Source: Clonostachys chloroleuca
Taxonomy: Eukaryota; Ascomycota; Sordariomycetes; Hypocreales; Bionectriaceae
Direction of reading: 5' to 3'
Assembly (NCBI GenBank): GCA_037952775.1
Contig: JBANAY010000003.1
Coordinates: 19,530,001-19,594,000, forward strand
DNA: 64,000 nucleotides
A model generated the notes under the pieces. That model worked only from the letters and a program-made list of their open reading frames with translations, was not told the origin of the DNA and did no database searches. Made by a program: the position numbers and the translations under genes. Numbering within the stretch: the first letter of the stretch is position 1; each line of letters opens with the position of its first letter. This document shows, piece by piece, positions 23,177-34,030 of the stretch.

Positions 23177-24453
23177 AATGAATATTGAAGTTCTTCAAAT
23201 AGCTCGAGGCGTCCGTATTCAAGGACTGAGATTTCGTCTTGGTCGATTTTTTGGTGCGGGATGGTCTATTTGAAGGTACAGACAGCCTGCATGGAGGGTC
23301 GCAAAACAATGAGAGGAAAAAACAGTTAATCATGTCCACACAGCGCAGAATGCTCACCTAAAAATGGACTTCCCTTTTTATTTAGAGAAATTGTAATAGA
23401 TAGAATAAGCAACATGTATTTGCCGTCTCGGAGCTCGGTGCAGAGTTGATGTTTGTCTTCGAGTTCGGCCTTACAAGGTGGAAGACGCTGCCGTTGTGTC
23501 TACAACTGACAGGGTTTGTGATTGGTCCCGTCCTGCTGCCACGCTAACCCATTGTCGTGTTCATCTTCACCAGCCAATCAGTGTTCGAGGCTTCGCATCG
23601 GCACTTCAGGATCTGCATTGTCAAGCCAAATATAACATGCGGATTATCCCCGTTTTCTGACAACGCTAGCCAATTTTCGTGATCCCTCGCTTCTAGAAAA
23701 TAATTCCGAGATCTCTGGAGCTATATGCCAGCATAATGCTGAGAAATTTTAGAGCATGCGACTGAGCACTTGGTCTCGCTGACAGTGGGCGCTAGGTAGG
23801 TACCTTCTACGGGTGGAAATTGCCTACCCGGTACCGTCCTCTTCTGGGCCTTGGGGAAGGGCGTGGTGGCTGGCGGAGCCAAATGCTGTAAATGCAGTGC
23901 AGTCGACTTCGCAAACGGCAGCAAGGTTCCGCACATTTGTGATATTTGAAATTCTGGTGATTAATATGCAAAAGTCATGTCTGGATCGAGCATTCTTAAA
24001 CTCCCGTGATTGTGCAGTCTGTGCCTCGGCGTGTTCCGTGTTTTATTGCGATGTATCTCGGGAGCACAAGGTCCGAGCAATCACTTTGCTGGTAGCTCAA
24101 TCCATTTGGGATAAAAGAAACTCCTCCTGATCGTAAACAGATGCCTACGAATTGTTTTTCTATCTGGGGGCTTGTACCTCTAACAGCCTGGAAGTAAGTA
24201 AATAGCTATAGGTTTTACCAGATTGAAGATAGGCATTGTCTCCATCTTCCTCGAAGCAGTGCGAGTCCCTGGTCTAGGGTAGGACTTCTTGGGAACGGGC
24301 TGAGAAACTGAAGTGGTGGCCCCGCAAATTTGCCACAACGGGAGACTCTGGAAAATTCCAGCATATACCACTGATTTCCAGGGCCTTCAGCGCTGTAGCG
24401 CTTGACACAAACTGGTGCATTCGAGATGCTTCACTTTCCTTGCAACGACAACA
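23177..24453. other. intergenic, no gene recognised
   Basis: This long spacer lies between the divergently read monooxygenase and Hsp20 genes. CCAAT boxes are seen at about 23574 and 23668. A GAAAATTC element (GAA/TTC half-sites as in heat-shock elements) occurs at 24351-24358. No convincing reading frame was found. Confidence 0.45.
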
Positions 24454-24492
24454 TTCTCGAACCTGCTTGAGATCATCACGTCAAGTATAAAA
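24454..24492 (+). promoter_or_regulatory. heat-shock element and TATA box of the Hsp20 gene
   Basis: TTCTCGAA at 24454-24461 is a tail-to-tail pair of heat-shock half-sites (nTTCnnGAAn). A TATAAAA box follows at 24486-24492, about 150 bp before the start codon. The arrangement fits Hsf1-driven induction. It is inferred from motifs only. Confidence 0.55.
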
Positions 24493-24641
24493 TGCTCCCT
24501 CCAGTGCCGCTCTCTGGTCCAAAAACTTCATCCAAACACATCATCATCAAACACTTCAACGGTTCTCTTCTCTAAGATCGCTCCAGCTATTACAATTCTC
24601 AGTCGCAACCAGACTTCAACAACAGCTCAAAACACACCAAA

Positions 24642-25307
24642 ATGGCTTTCTTCCCACGAACCTTCTACAATACCGAGGCCTCATTCGCACCTCTCTTCCG
24701 CTTGCTCGACGACTTTGACACCTACTCTCGCAGCGGAAGCAACTCCAATGGCACCACCCGTTCACACATCTCGCACTGGCAGCCAAAGTTTGACGTCCGC
24801 GAAACATCAGATGCCTTTCACTTCCACGGTGAGCTGCCAGGCTTGACCAAAGACGAGATCTCGATCGAGTTCCCAGAACACCAAAGCATGACTATCCGCG
24901 GCAAGACCGAGCGCACTTACACCTCGGGCACCCCGCCTGCCGGCCTGCTCGAATCCTCTAACAAAGATAGCACGCCTGCCGCTGTGACAGAGGCCGGCGA
25001 GCGCCGCAACTCACACCAAGCCACCGTTGAAGACGAGGCTAACGCCGAGAAACCCGACAACAAGGCAGTTGCTGCTCCAGTCAACGACAGTAACAACTCA
25101 GTTTCCAAGGCGGATCCGTCTGCAGCTCCGGCTGACAACTCCAAGTACTGGATCACCGAGCGCAGCATTGGCGAGTTCTCGCGCCACTTCAACTTCCCTT
25201 CCCGCATTGACCAGGATGGTGTTACCGCCAGCTTGAAGGATGGAATCCTGACGATCGATGTGCCCAAAGCTAAGAAGCATGAATCTCGCCGCGTCACTGT
25301 CAACTAA
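24642..25307 (+). CDS. hsp30: small heat-shock protein Hsp20/Hsp30 family
   Basis: This intronless protein of 221 residues has an alpha-crystallin domain split by a long insert, the usual plan of filamentous-fungal Hsp30. The first half of the domain reads PKFDVRETSDAFHFHGELPG (from about residue 48), with DEISIEF and MTIRGKTER. A low-complexity hydrophilic insert of roughly 70 residues (about 95-165) follows. The second half is GEFSRHFNFPSRIDQDGV, then LKDGILTIDVPK near the C-terminus. It is an ATP-independent holdase that keeps unfolding proteins soluble during heat or other stress. A TATA box and heat-shock elements lie upstream. The gene symbol follows the family name; the exact ortholog is not proven. 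Confidence 0.93.
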   Translation: MAFFPRTFYNTEASFAPLFRLLDDFDTYSRSGSNSNGTTRSHISHWQPKFDVRETSDAFHFHGELPGLTKDEISIEFPEHQSMTIRGKTERTYTSGTPPAGLLESSNKDSTPAAVTEAGERRNSHQATVEDEANAEKPDNKAVAAPVNDSNNSVSKADPSAAPADNSKYWITERSIGEFSRHFNFPSRIDQDGVTASLKDGILTIDVPKAKKHESRRVTVN

Positions 25308-25469
25308 ACTCTCTTTCCTTACTCATTGCCGTTCGATATCTAATTAGTTTAATAAATGATGAACAAATTTCCCCCCAAAGCTTGATCGTGTTCCTGTCTC
25401 CCGTGAAGCGCTCTGGCATCCAGCAGAAAAAAAAAATCTAATGTGGATTGACAAGGCTAGGAAGGGTAG

Positions 25470-25643
25470 CAAGCGGCTGCCAGAAGAGCAGTGGCTGCAG
25501 ACTCACCTCGATAGAATACATGTGACTGCTAGTGCCATAATAATCCTTCCTATTGTGCAGTAGCTAGCAAATAATTGCCTAATAGTTACTCAATATTTAA
25601 ATCTTGTTATTAGTTATTATCTGTCAATATCGTGACCTGTATT
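25470..25643 (+). repeat. dispersed repeat, copy B
   Basis: This is the partner of the segment at 12541-12710, with the blocks TCACCTCGA (25503), CTTCCTATTGTGCA (25546), TCAATATTT (25590) and TCAATATCGTGACCTGTATT (25624). The 43-bp spacing from the first block to the second is identical in both copies. The surrounding 25.3-25.9 kb holds no gene. Confidence 0.6.
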
Positions 25644-25938
25644 AAAATATCGGGTAAAATGGTCTTGTTGACACCTTCGAGTTCTTGGCAGATTCTCTGG
25701 CATCAAGTTTCATTGACCCAGGCACCTTGATATCGAGGCCTATGTTTTCTTTCAACAGCGATACTCGATTGTCCTGATTGCGCTTTCCACCTGTCTTACG
25801 GTTTTAAGTTTTAATATATTCTATTCTATTCATACTGAACCACTATTAACAACTACTTTATCCAGCCGCTTTGGTTTCACAAGCATACTATCCCCAGCGT
25901 TCACATTATCGGATATGATGTAGTACCACTTACCGCAG

Positions 25939-28425
25939 CTAAAGCTTCTGATGGAAAATGTCGACTTGCTGTAGCGATGCTATCATAACCGGCGCCATCT
26001 CTCGCTGTGTTGCCGTGGTTTCGCAAGGAAGCCGAAGATACTGATGGAGGAAGGGGAAGTAAAGGAGAAGGCAAAGAGAGAAAAGTAGGCCACCCTTGAT
26101 GAAAGCTAACCGTTCAAACGTAGGAAACCCCAATAAGTCTTCTAGGGGACTAAGTGCCCTCGAAGGGGAAGCATCTATGCTCTTCTGGTTTCTGGGATCC
26201 CTAGCTGAACTATCATAGGAGCTGGGCGAGACTTCCCCCAAGAGAACTTTGCCATATGCTGCAGCCGTAGCCGCAGCGTACTCCTGCCACATTCCATTCT
26301 TATAAGCATCTGCATAGTCACATATACCGCGAATGACGAGACTCGGGAGTATGTTCATAACACCGGCAGCCTCCATTTCGAAGCACATAACCTCGTATTG
26401 ACTTGCCAGCACATCTCGTAACCGGGCGTCTCTTATGACCATGTTTCCAGAAGCAATTAGACCGTAGTGGATCTCTGGTGCATCTGATTCTCGTGGTGCT
26501 CTGAGTCTTAAATGGAATTTCTGACTGCCACAGTCTTCTTGTGCCACACACTTAGAACAGATTTCGTTGAAAAGCCTATCATGCTCACGCCCGGGATACT
26601 GGTATCGCGAGCGAATTTGGTGGGGGATGCCTTTAAAGATCTGTTGTAAATATGGCCCGAGTGGGTTAATTTGAGACCGTAGATTTGATGAAAGAGAGCT
26701 AACTGCGGTCATCAAGAACCTTGGTGGTGGTTGAAGAGCCCCCGTTCGTTCAAAATTATTCTTGTCATGCGCTTTGCCTCGATCATACTGAATAACGCCG
26801 GGATAGGTCTTAGTTGGCATACTAACGACTACATCTCCAAGGCGGATATCGTGACCACGAGAAGGCGCGCCGCCCCCTATTCCAATCAAAAGGCAAAATT
26901 TGACATTCGGAAAGCTTCTCTTCATGTTTGAAGCGGCTTCTGCAGCCGCGTTAGTTCCGTATTCCCCAGCTGGAAGACAAGCGACGACAACCATATGCCA
27001 ACCAATTTGTCCTAGCGAATAGTGGTTACTATCTCCAAGCAAGAATTGGTCTGGTTTGCCGTGATCTCTGTCGAACAGCGCCCTGACAGCTAGGTGTTCT
27101 TTTGGGAGAGCGCAGAGTATCCCGACCTTGTATTTCGTCGGATGTCGATTGTCATTCTCTTCAGTAGCATCAACGCCCGTATCTGCGTGAAGTTAGATGC
27201 ATCCAACATATAGAGCCAAGAACCACGAACCGGAGTTTAAGAACCCATTAAGACGATCGCCATGTTGGATTTTATCGCTATCTGTAGCTTCATAACGACT
27301 TGTAACACGTAAAAAGCGCTGGTATTTTACTAGGAAGCCCCAGGCCCTAATCTCTAGTTGGCTCGCGATTTGCTGGACGCGAATACTTCGAAACGTTGAT
27401 GTTTCGCTACCGCGTTCATTCGAAAACACAGCACTCATTGTGGTTCCGCGACTTGGTGAAGAACCCACATCTGGCGCTTGCAACAACACAGATGATATCT
27501 TGCCATAAGAAGCACCATGATTTGCATCTGTTAGACAATGAGAGACATCGGAAGGGCCTACCAACTTGCCAGCCTGTGCGGAATCACTTTGATGCGATTT
27601 CACTGGCGGAAAGGCATGATATACGCCTGTCTCAGACGTATTGACCATTAGATTGTTTATTGCGGCCTTGGAAGCATCGAACTCTGAGGGTGGGTTGGTA
27701 ATACAGATATTATCATCTCGTAAGCCGTTATGCATCTGATCTAAGATAGAAAGATCTTTGATAGAATTAACGGTTTCGCCACTGTACAAATGTTCGATAT
27801 GCTTCCCATCCTTCAGGAACTCGATGCGCCAACGCCGTGGCTGATCTGAAGATGGGCGGGTTTCTGAAGAATTTTGTTAGAATTGCTTTACACACAACGG
27901 CGGACTTTCCCTTACCAGCGATGAGCTCTCGTTTCAGAATATTTTCTTTACCAAGATACCGTCGACGGGCCTTCCTTATCTTTTTCTCCTTGAGGATATG
28001 ACCACCAACTATCACTCGGGGTTTCAAACCCCGTTTTCCCAGCTCATCATAGATTGGTAAGATAACCTCCCAATCACACCTCTTCAGATTTTTGAAAGCA
28101 CCCCAGCCTCTAAAGGCTGATTCGTATTGGGAACGCCTAAGCACTCGTTAGCCGATTTCACATGACTGAGTCGACGGGATTCACTATCGAAAAGGATGTC
28201 GACCACTGTTGATGACTCTAGTTTGAAAGCTGAAGGGCAAAGGAGAGAGTTTAAATAGACTCACGTTGCGACAAAATTGTGCTCTTCTTTCATAACCTGC
28301 TTCAAACTTCGCGAATTGTCTCCGGCTCCTTCCAAAGGCAGATTATCCTCGAACCGGAGTCGAAGAATGACCCCTTTGCGGCGTTGCCACTCTTCCGGTG
28401 GAATTGTCTGGTGAGTAGGTGCCAT
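25939..28425 (-). CDS. Clr5 domain - PNP_UDP (nucleoside phosphorylase-like) protein with C-terminal TM helix
   Basis: Four exons (28425-28265, 28136-27916, 27863-27231, 27182-25939) give 752 residues. The introns are 128, 52, 48 bp, GT-AG, with CTAAC branch sites. Residues about 12-90 form a Clr5 domain assembled across intron 1 (SLKQVMKEEHNF, then RSQYESAFRGWGAFKNLK, then KKIRKARRRY). A variable linker follows. From about residue 355 there is a PNP_UDP_1/MTAN fold: KVGILCALPKE, GIGGGAP (439-445), FEMEAAG (606-612) and RGICDYAD (623-630), so the catalytic Glu and Asp positions look intact. Residues about 701-720 are a hydrophobic membrane segment. In fungi PNP_UDP modules often occur in NLR-like proteins, but no NACHT, ankyrin or TPR part is present here. 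It may be a sensor/effector nucleosidase. Function is inferred from domains only. Confidence 0.85.
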
Positions 28426-28479
28426 AACTTGAAATTGTTATTGAGAAAATATCTGATGACAAACTCTATTGCTCCATGC

Positions 28480-28506
28480 CAGCAGCAGCAGCAGCAGCAG
28501 CAGCAG
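28480..28506. repeat. (CAG)9 microsatellite
   Basis: Nine perfect CAG units lie 55 bp upstream of the Clr5-PNP start codon. They are CTG on the transcribed sense of that gene and probably fall in its 5' leader or core promoter. Confidence 0.9.
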
Positions 28507-29224
28507 AGAAATGCGTGCCTGGGCTGTGTCTTTTACTTCCATTTTGGCCGTGAGGATACCGGTGCTAGAATTTAGTGCCTCCTTGAAAATTTTCTTGAAC
28601 GCCAAGTATTGCCAGCAGTTTTTGCTGCACATCGCCTTGACATTTGTGTCGACAAATCAGATATTGCCGCGTATTGTTCGGCCGCCTTGCCGAATGTCAC
28701 TGCTGACAACGAATATGGGTTTGGATGGTAGACCCGCACCACCCCGTGCCATCACGCATCTATCGCTCACCTGCCGTTTCCAATACAGAACTGTAGGATG
28801 GGCAGTAGTAAGGCATAATGGTCAGCTGAAAGCAGCCGTGGTCACAGACCCAACGTGTAGTTAGGATCGGATTAGGCAGCCCCCTCACTGATCGGATACG
28901 CCGAAGACCTGATAGTCGTCATTCTGCAACCTTTGCCTAACCCGTTCAAATTTCATCGACGTATGTCATGCGCTTGTTACTCAGAGAGCGCTCAAGTCCT
29001 ACCGAATGGTCATTTGTAAGCTAGATACTCCTATCAGGCGGGAAGCGTGCACAGATCATAGTGTAGTCGACCTTCTTTATATGCTAAATGAGAGGATGTA
29101 ACGTCTCCTTTTCTTTTTTCTTTCTTCTTCCTTTTTTTCTTTTTTATAAAAAAAAAAAAATAGAAAAATAGACGGAGAAAAGGGAAAAGACGGGCCACCT
29201 CCAACCCACAAGAGGCGAGCTCTC
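28507..29224. other. intergenic with pyrimidine/poly-A low-complexity tract
   Basis: No gene was recognised. A T/C-rich tract at about 29105-29147 runs directly into an A13 run at 29148-29160. It may be a terminator-side low-complexity region of the TPR gene that ends at 29225. Confidence 0.45.
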
Positions 29225-30886
29225 TCAAATTTTAGATCTGGAAGACTGCAGGTGCTGCTGCCAGTGCCGCATACCTGCAATCCAATAGTTGATCGCCATC
29301 GGGTCAGCCGCTTCATCGAGAAAAGCCACTTGCTGCATGGATTGCTGAAGCAGTTCGGTGTGACCGAGACGTCGCAGAATATCACAAATCGATAAAACAA
29401 TGATTCGGGTAGTACGGCCGTTGCTGAGGTGGAAATTCCCGGCTTCCTTCAACGCCGCGCTCCAATGTGTCAAAGAATCAAGGCCATTTGTTTCAAAGTA
29501 CAGCCTTCCAAACAGAAGGTGTAAACGTAGCCTTTCGAATCTCAAAAGTGCTGGCCGATCCCGGATGTTCTTGCAGATGACTTCTGCTGCTTCCAAGCGA
29601 CCTTGCGCAAATAAGGCCTCCGCTAGGCATAGCTCAAGGGAGGCTGCGCCAGCAGTAATTCCAATGTCCGTTCTTCTAGCAATTTCAGATCGAAGATAAG
29701 TTTCGGCCAATTGGGGGTTGTCCAGCTCCCTCAAAGTGTCCGCAAGCTCGCAAAAGAGATTGCGCAGCTCCTCGTCGAATGCAATTTCATCGCTGGCATC
29801 AAGAAGTTCATGAGCGCTCCGAAGATGAGCGATAGACTCCGCAAATGTTCCCTGAAAACGAAAGAGTCTCCCCATGAGTAGAGTCTTCCGAAATATGATT
29901 ACTTTCTCCAGTGAGGATGGATGGTTGGTAAGAGGTTTCCAACTGTCTAATAGCTCTCTCGCCTCTTGCAGCCGTTCCACTTGGATACTGTTCAATGCAC
30001 GTTGAAGGATCTCCTGACCAAGAACTGAGTGAGACATTTGGTCGGCGTTACTTGGCATCTCCCTCGTCGCATTTAAACAAGCGAATGCCTGATCTACCTG
30101 CCCCGTTATTCGAGTTAATACAGCGCGAGACTGGGCAATACGGCAATCGATCTCCCAGTTAGATAATTCCTTGGAAAGAATGGCGGCTTCATCAAGAGCA
30201 AAGTGCTTCCACGATAATTTAGGCAGCCTGGATGCTTCGAGCAAAGTCATCGCAAGATCTATCTGGATATTGTGGGGCAAAGAGTCACCAAATTTTTTGG
30301 TTTCATGGAGAGTATGTCGAACGTGTGGTAAAAATAGGTGTGTGTTAGGGTTGCTTTGGCACTGTTAATGGAACATCGCGATGTTGAGATACATATGAGG
30401 GGCTTACAGTGACTCAGTATATTTCCATGAGATTGCCCGATATGCGACAAGCAAAGCTTGGCATCTCCAGGGTCCGAGATGCTCTGAAGGAATGGATTTG
30501 CGGATTCGATCGGAGACTGTTTTCTTAAGAGAATATGTCTCGTTTTCATGGTTATAAAGACCTGGGATCTCTAACTCGCCCAAAGCCACTGTTAACTTGC
30601 CACGGTCCGACAGCAAGGTACATAGCTCAGGGAACAGACCCGCGTTGACTGCATCAATATCCGTGATAGCACCTTGAGCCGTCCATCTCTTTCGAGGAGA
30701 GGCTCCAAGGAAGAGGTTGTCAACATGGATGGCATTCTCTGGGGCCAGGAACGAAAGAAGGGCGAGTAGAGCCTTGCCGTCTTCAGACTGAACTTGACCG
30801 AGTTCAGAAACCGACTCTGAAAGGGCCGCAAGGGCTGGCTGTTGAAGCTTGCTGGTCCTCAGTTCTACCTTTCGCGGCGTTCTCAT
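29225..30886 (-). CDS. TPR protein resembling the C-terminal part of a fungal NLR
   Basis: Two exons (30886-30408, 30353-29225) with a 54-bp intron give 535 residues from the first ATG; an in-frame GTG lies 36 codons upstream. Residues about 30-150 look like the winged-helix segment that follows NB-ARC in fungal STAND proteins (ALLALLSFLAPENAI, then LFPELCTLLSDRGKL, then KKTVSDRIRKS and LLVAYRAISWKY). The rest is helical repeat with TPR character (AQSRAVLTRITGQVDQAF, and LCELADTLRELDNPQLAETY read across a repeat). The acceptor was placed at 30354 because it gives HVRHTLHETKKFGDSLPHN, which is the coherent frame. No NB-ARC or NACHT with a P-loop is found upstream, so this is a truncated NLR or a solo WHD-TPR protein. 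A coding-like fragment at 31140-31397 (minus) could be its old N-terminal exon. Confidence 0.68.
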
Positions 30887-31867
30887 CGCTTCAATCTTTT
30901 GGTTGCTTGCGTCGGGAGGAGAAGATGCTGGAAGTCGATGGACGGCGAGTTGCGTGGTTAATCCAGGCGTTTCATCGACAAAAGAATGATCCACTAACGA
31001 GAATTAGTCCAAAACTACAAGTGAGGTTGGTGTTAATTGCTCATGCTCAATCTCTTGTACGATTGTATCAACTGACTTTTGCTTGTGATGTAAGTTGGCA
31101 AACGCAAAGCACGCTGTTCGATGTATCGGTTGTTGTATATCAAGTTGATGTTTCGTTCGATTCCTTCAATGGTGAGTAACACCCGGATGAAAACGCGGTG
31201 GCTTTTGTAGCCTCCTTTAATTCCAATATTGAGCTTGCCTCTGCTAAATATTCCAAATGCTGCGCTAGAACAGTAGGTCCTGACCAATTGGCTGGCCGCG
31301 GTGAAGAGGATGACTCCGGTGGGAGGTGGCTAGCCGGAATACGCTGAAGATCCGAGCTAGGATTTTCCGTGGAGGAATTTGCCGCCCAATCTGCCAATAA
31401 TGTAGAATCTGAGGCGCGTTCAGAGCGTATTGCTGGTCGAAAGATGTGCGGCGCCTTCGCCGAGCGCGTTGGGAGTATCTCGGCCTAGTTAATGGGGTAA
31501 AAATAAGGATCGCGCTAGAATGAAGCATGACGGAGGGTGGGGAGCAAATCACCTTGCTATCGTTGATATCGTTATCTTGTCTAGCTTGCAGCTTGCCAGA
31601 CAATTAGCACCGTTCCTCGTCGCATCTCGTGGGATGGTGGGATCAGATTTAGCCACAGCTTGGTGTTGGGTTGAGCGATCCAGGTAGTCTTAAGGAGGGT
31701 ACAGGTATGTAATCACGTGACGTTGTTGTTTGTTCATGTACAAGTCCTGTACAAAGCTGATCCTTTTTCCTCGCCGTGCTAAGGCCCAGTTGTCTGTCTA
31801 TAAAACACTCTGGTCCCTTGTCCCTAGTAACGGCGATTTGTGTTCTCGCCATATATATTTGATCGAC
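30887..31867. other. spacer with possible N-terminal exon remnant of the TPR/NLR-like gene
   Basis: Minus-strand 31140-31397 encodes a serine/proline-rich stretch followed by GPTVLAQHLEYLAEASS, which is helix-like and coding in character. I could not splice it in phase to the TPR gene. The rest holds nothing recognised up to the kinase-like gene. Confidence 0.35.
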
Positions 31868-32788
31868 ATGTCAGATTTGCCACCCTCAAGATTCATCTCG
31901 CGATTAGACATACTCGGCCGTGGGGCGACTGCCTGGGCGTTCAAGCTGGACCAGGACATCGCGCTCAAGTATGTCCGTAAGGGACGGCTCAAAGAATTCC
32001 AGGCCGAAAACGAGATGTACGATCTCTTCGAGAAGCACAGGCCATCGCCGTACATTGTGCACAGCTTCTTCCGGCTCCCGGGACTTAATTTTATGCAACT
32101 AATGTCCTCTGGCCTCGACCAACGCATTTACAGTAACCAACGCCGTGAGGCCAGGAATTTAAGGTGCCTCGAAGTTCTACGCCTGGAACCAACACCACAG
32201 GTCGAACAGTGGGCCATGGAGCTGTCTGGCGCTCTCGCTTGATTAGATTCCTTGGGACTGGTTCAGGGGGACTTGAGACCCCGTAATATTTTGCTTGATG
32301 TTGGTGATCATCTTAAACTGGCTGACTTCGACTGTGTCGCCAAGGTTGGCTCGAAAAATCCGGGCAATCCTCCTCCCTGGGTATGTCTGGGACCTAGAGA
32401 TGGCTTTGGGATGTATAGGACGACAAGCGAGCTGTTCACCTTTGGTTCGATTCTTTATAATCTTACCCATGGCTGCGAGCCTTACGAAGAGCTGGACTTG
32501 GATGGTAATGAGGTTGTCGAGTTGCTCAGGTTGATGAAATTCCCCGAGTTATCGCAATCTGTGCTGGACGAGGTCACGAATCGTTGCTGGTATGGCGAAT
32601 ACGAGTCTCTTGCGGATTTGGCCAGCGAGATGGCTAACTTAGATGGTGCGAAGGCCGCACCGCGTGCCGTTTTGTCTGATGAAAACCACATTGCTCAGAT
32701 GCGCGACAGGTGCTGCCAATTCCTTACTGGAAGCCTAGCGGGTATAGGAATCGCTGCTGTTTCTAATGGGGAAGAAGAAAGGGCTTAA
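31868..32788 (+). pseudogene. protein-kinase-like gene with one in-frame TGA
   Basis: The same frame encodes an atypical protein kinase fold on both sides of a single TGA at 32240-32242. Before it are the glycine loop LGRGATAWAF (about residues 16-25) and the ATP lysine in IALKYV (Lys34). After it are the catalytic loop VQGDLRPRN (about 132-140, usually VHGDLRPxN), a DFD in place of DFG (152-154), and ELFTFGSILYNLTHG. The full length would be 306 codons. CGA to TGA by a C-to-T change would explain the stop. The absent His before GDLRP and the DFD may mean it was already a weak or pseudo-kinase. Small kinases of this type sit next to HET and NLR genes in fungi. A 9-bp intron is impossible, so nonsense, readthrough or editing remain. 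Confidence 0.72.
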
Positions 32789-33190
32789 TTACAAGATATA
32801 ACTTGAAGCGTAGAAAGCTCCCTGCAGGGAGATTCTACATTACTTCCTCCCTTGGCCCATCCATAGAGCCTCACAGCTTTGTTCCCATCATAGGGGTATT
32901 CATTGTGTTGGGATGTCCTGGTATCTTCTGTTATTGTTTTTAACTTTACACTTGAACTCGCACGTTCTCATAATAGCGACTATTATCCTCCTAAGCTTTG
33001 CACGTCCAGGACTCAATCTCCTGCAAGCCACGGTGGCTCGCCGCGTGGCCATGGTGATTCTAACGGTGCACTCGAAATTTATTAAACGATAATTCAGGTA
33101 GTTCAACTATTAGTAAGGTGAATACCTTAGCTCCTTCCACTAATACAATGCCCTAATATAATAAGAAATGAGAAGGAAAGCCTAATTACA
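32789..33190. other. intergenic, no gene recognised
   Basis: AT-rich 3' flanks of the convergent kinase-like and GNAT genes lie here. No conserved frame is seen. Confidence 0.5.
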
Positions 33191-34030
33191 TCACGTAACG
33201 TGACGCGGACAGAGCCTCATGTGCGCATTGCTCTTCGTCATAACCCACCCATGGCGCCCCTCATTTTTCTTTCTTCTGCGATTGTATTCGTCAAATTCTA
33301 CGCGCTTCTCAAGCCCGCTCTTCTCCAACACACGGTGGCACGCCACATTGTCAAAGGTCGGAATTCCAGCCAGGCACTCATCCTTGATCTCGCGGTCACC
33401 GTAAACCGTGTTCTCGTGCACTTTGATCATGATTATTTCCCGTGGCAGCCTCCGCCATATCTCCAAAAACCCCTCTAGAAATTCGGTCGCATACCCTTGA
33501 CCCCAGAGATCACTCCTTATTCCGAAACTCACTTCTGGCCACCCGAGACGGCCAGGGAGACGGCAGAGACCTCCGTACCCGATAAACTCCTCGGTGGACT
33601 TCAGGCAGATCGCATAGATCAGATTCTCGGCATTCAATGGGGGGACAAAACACTGGAGATTTTCGGCGTACGTTTCATCCATGTCGGCATCCACCACTCC
33701 TTGAGGGCTCCAATGCATCACCTTGTCGTCTGTGCGCAAGGCGTGGAGTGCCGCCAGGTCATGGCTGTCATCGTTGAAAGGTCGCAGTTCGAGGCGCCTG
33801 GTGTTTGTTGCCCCTCGCTCGTAATACGGCGGCAACCGTGGCAGCGTGGTCTTGATTGTCGACCATTGTTTGACCTTGGCTGGATCCGTACGCCAGGTCA
33901 CGAAGGACCAGAATGAAACAGTTTTGGATTGAACGGGGCATCTTTTTACGGGAAAGAGAATCCGTCGTCGTCTGATGGTGGCGTACGCGCGAATGCGTGC
34001 AGTAATTGGCAAATGACCGCGGTTGCTCAT
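33191..34030 (-). CDS. GNAT-family N-acetyltransferase (RimL-like)
   Basis: An intronless frame of 279 residues. After a basic, possibly mitochondrial-type N-terminus (about 1-75), residues from RLELRPFNDD onward follow the Acetyltransf_3/RimJ-RimL plan: YAICLKSTEEFIGYGGL forms the central strands, and SFGIRSDLWGQGYATEFLEG contains the acetyl-CoA pyrophosphate loop (Q/R-x-x-G-x-A type: GQGYA). A later segment, NVACHRVLEKSGL, corresponds to the family N-x-x-S/A-x-x-x-x-E-K-x-G-F motif. It probably transfers acetyl from acetyl-CoA to an amine on a small molecule or protein. The true start may be internal, because the first 70 residues are not conserved-looking. The substrate is unknown. Confidence 0.85.
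   Translation of the reverse strand: MSNRGHLPITARIRAYATIRRRRILFPVKRCPVQSKTVSFWSFVTWRTDPAKVKQWSTIKTTLPRLPPYYERGATNTRRLELRPFNDDSHDLAALHALRTDDKVMHWSPQGVVDADMDETYAENLQCFVPPLNAENLIYAICLKSTEEFIGYGGLCRLPGRLGWPEVSFGIRSDLWGQGYATEFLEGFLEIWRRLPREIIMIKVHENTVYGDREIKDECLAGIPTFDNVACHRVLEKSGLEKRVEFDEYNRRRKKNEGRHGWVMTKSNAHMRLCPRHVT

Noticed and set aside
28469..28864. Frame with a poly-Ser run from the CAG tract
   Set aside because: The coding appearance comes from the microsatellite; no conserved part.
29034..29400. Lys/Phe-rich minus-strand frames
   Set aside because: They come from the pyrimidine and poly-A low-complexity tract at 29105-29160.
32900..33106. Short frames between the kinase-like and GNAT genes
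   Set aside because: No motif, start context or splice support; AT-rich 3' flanks.
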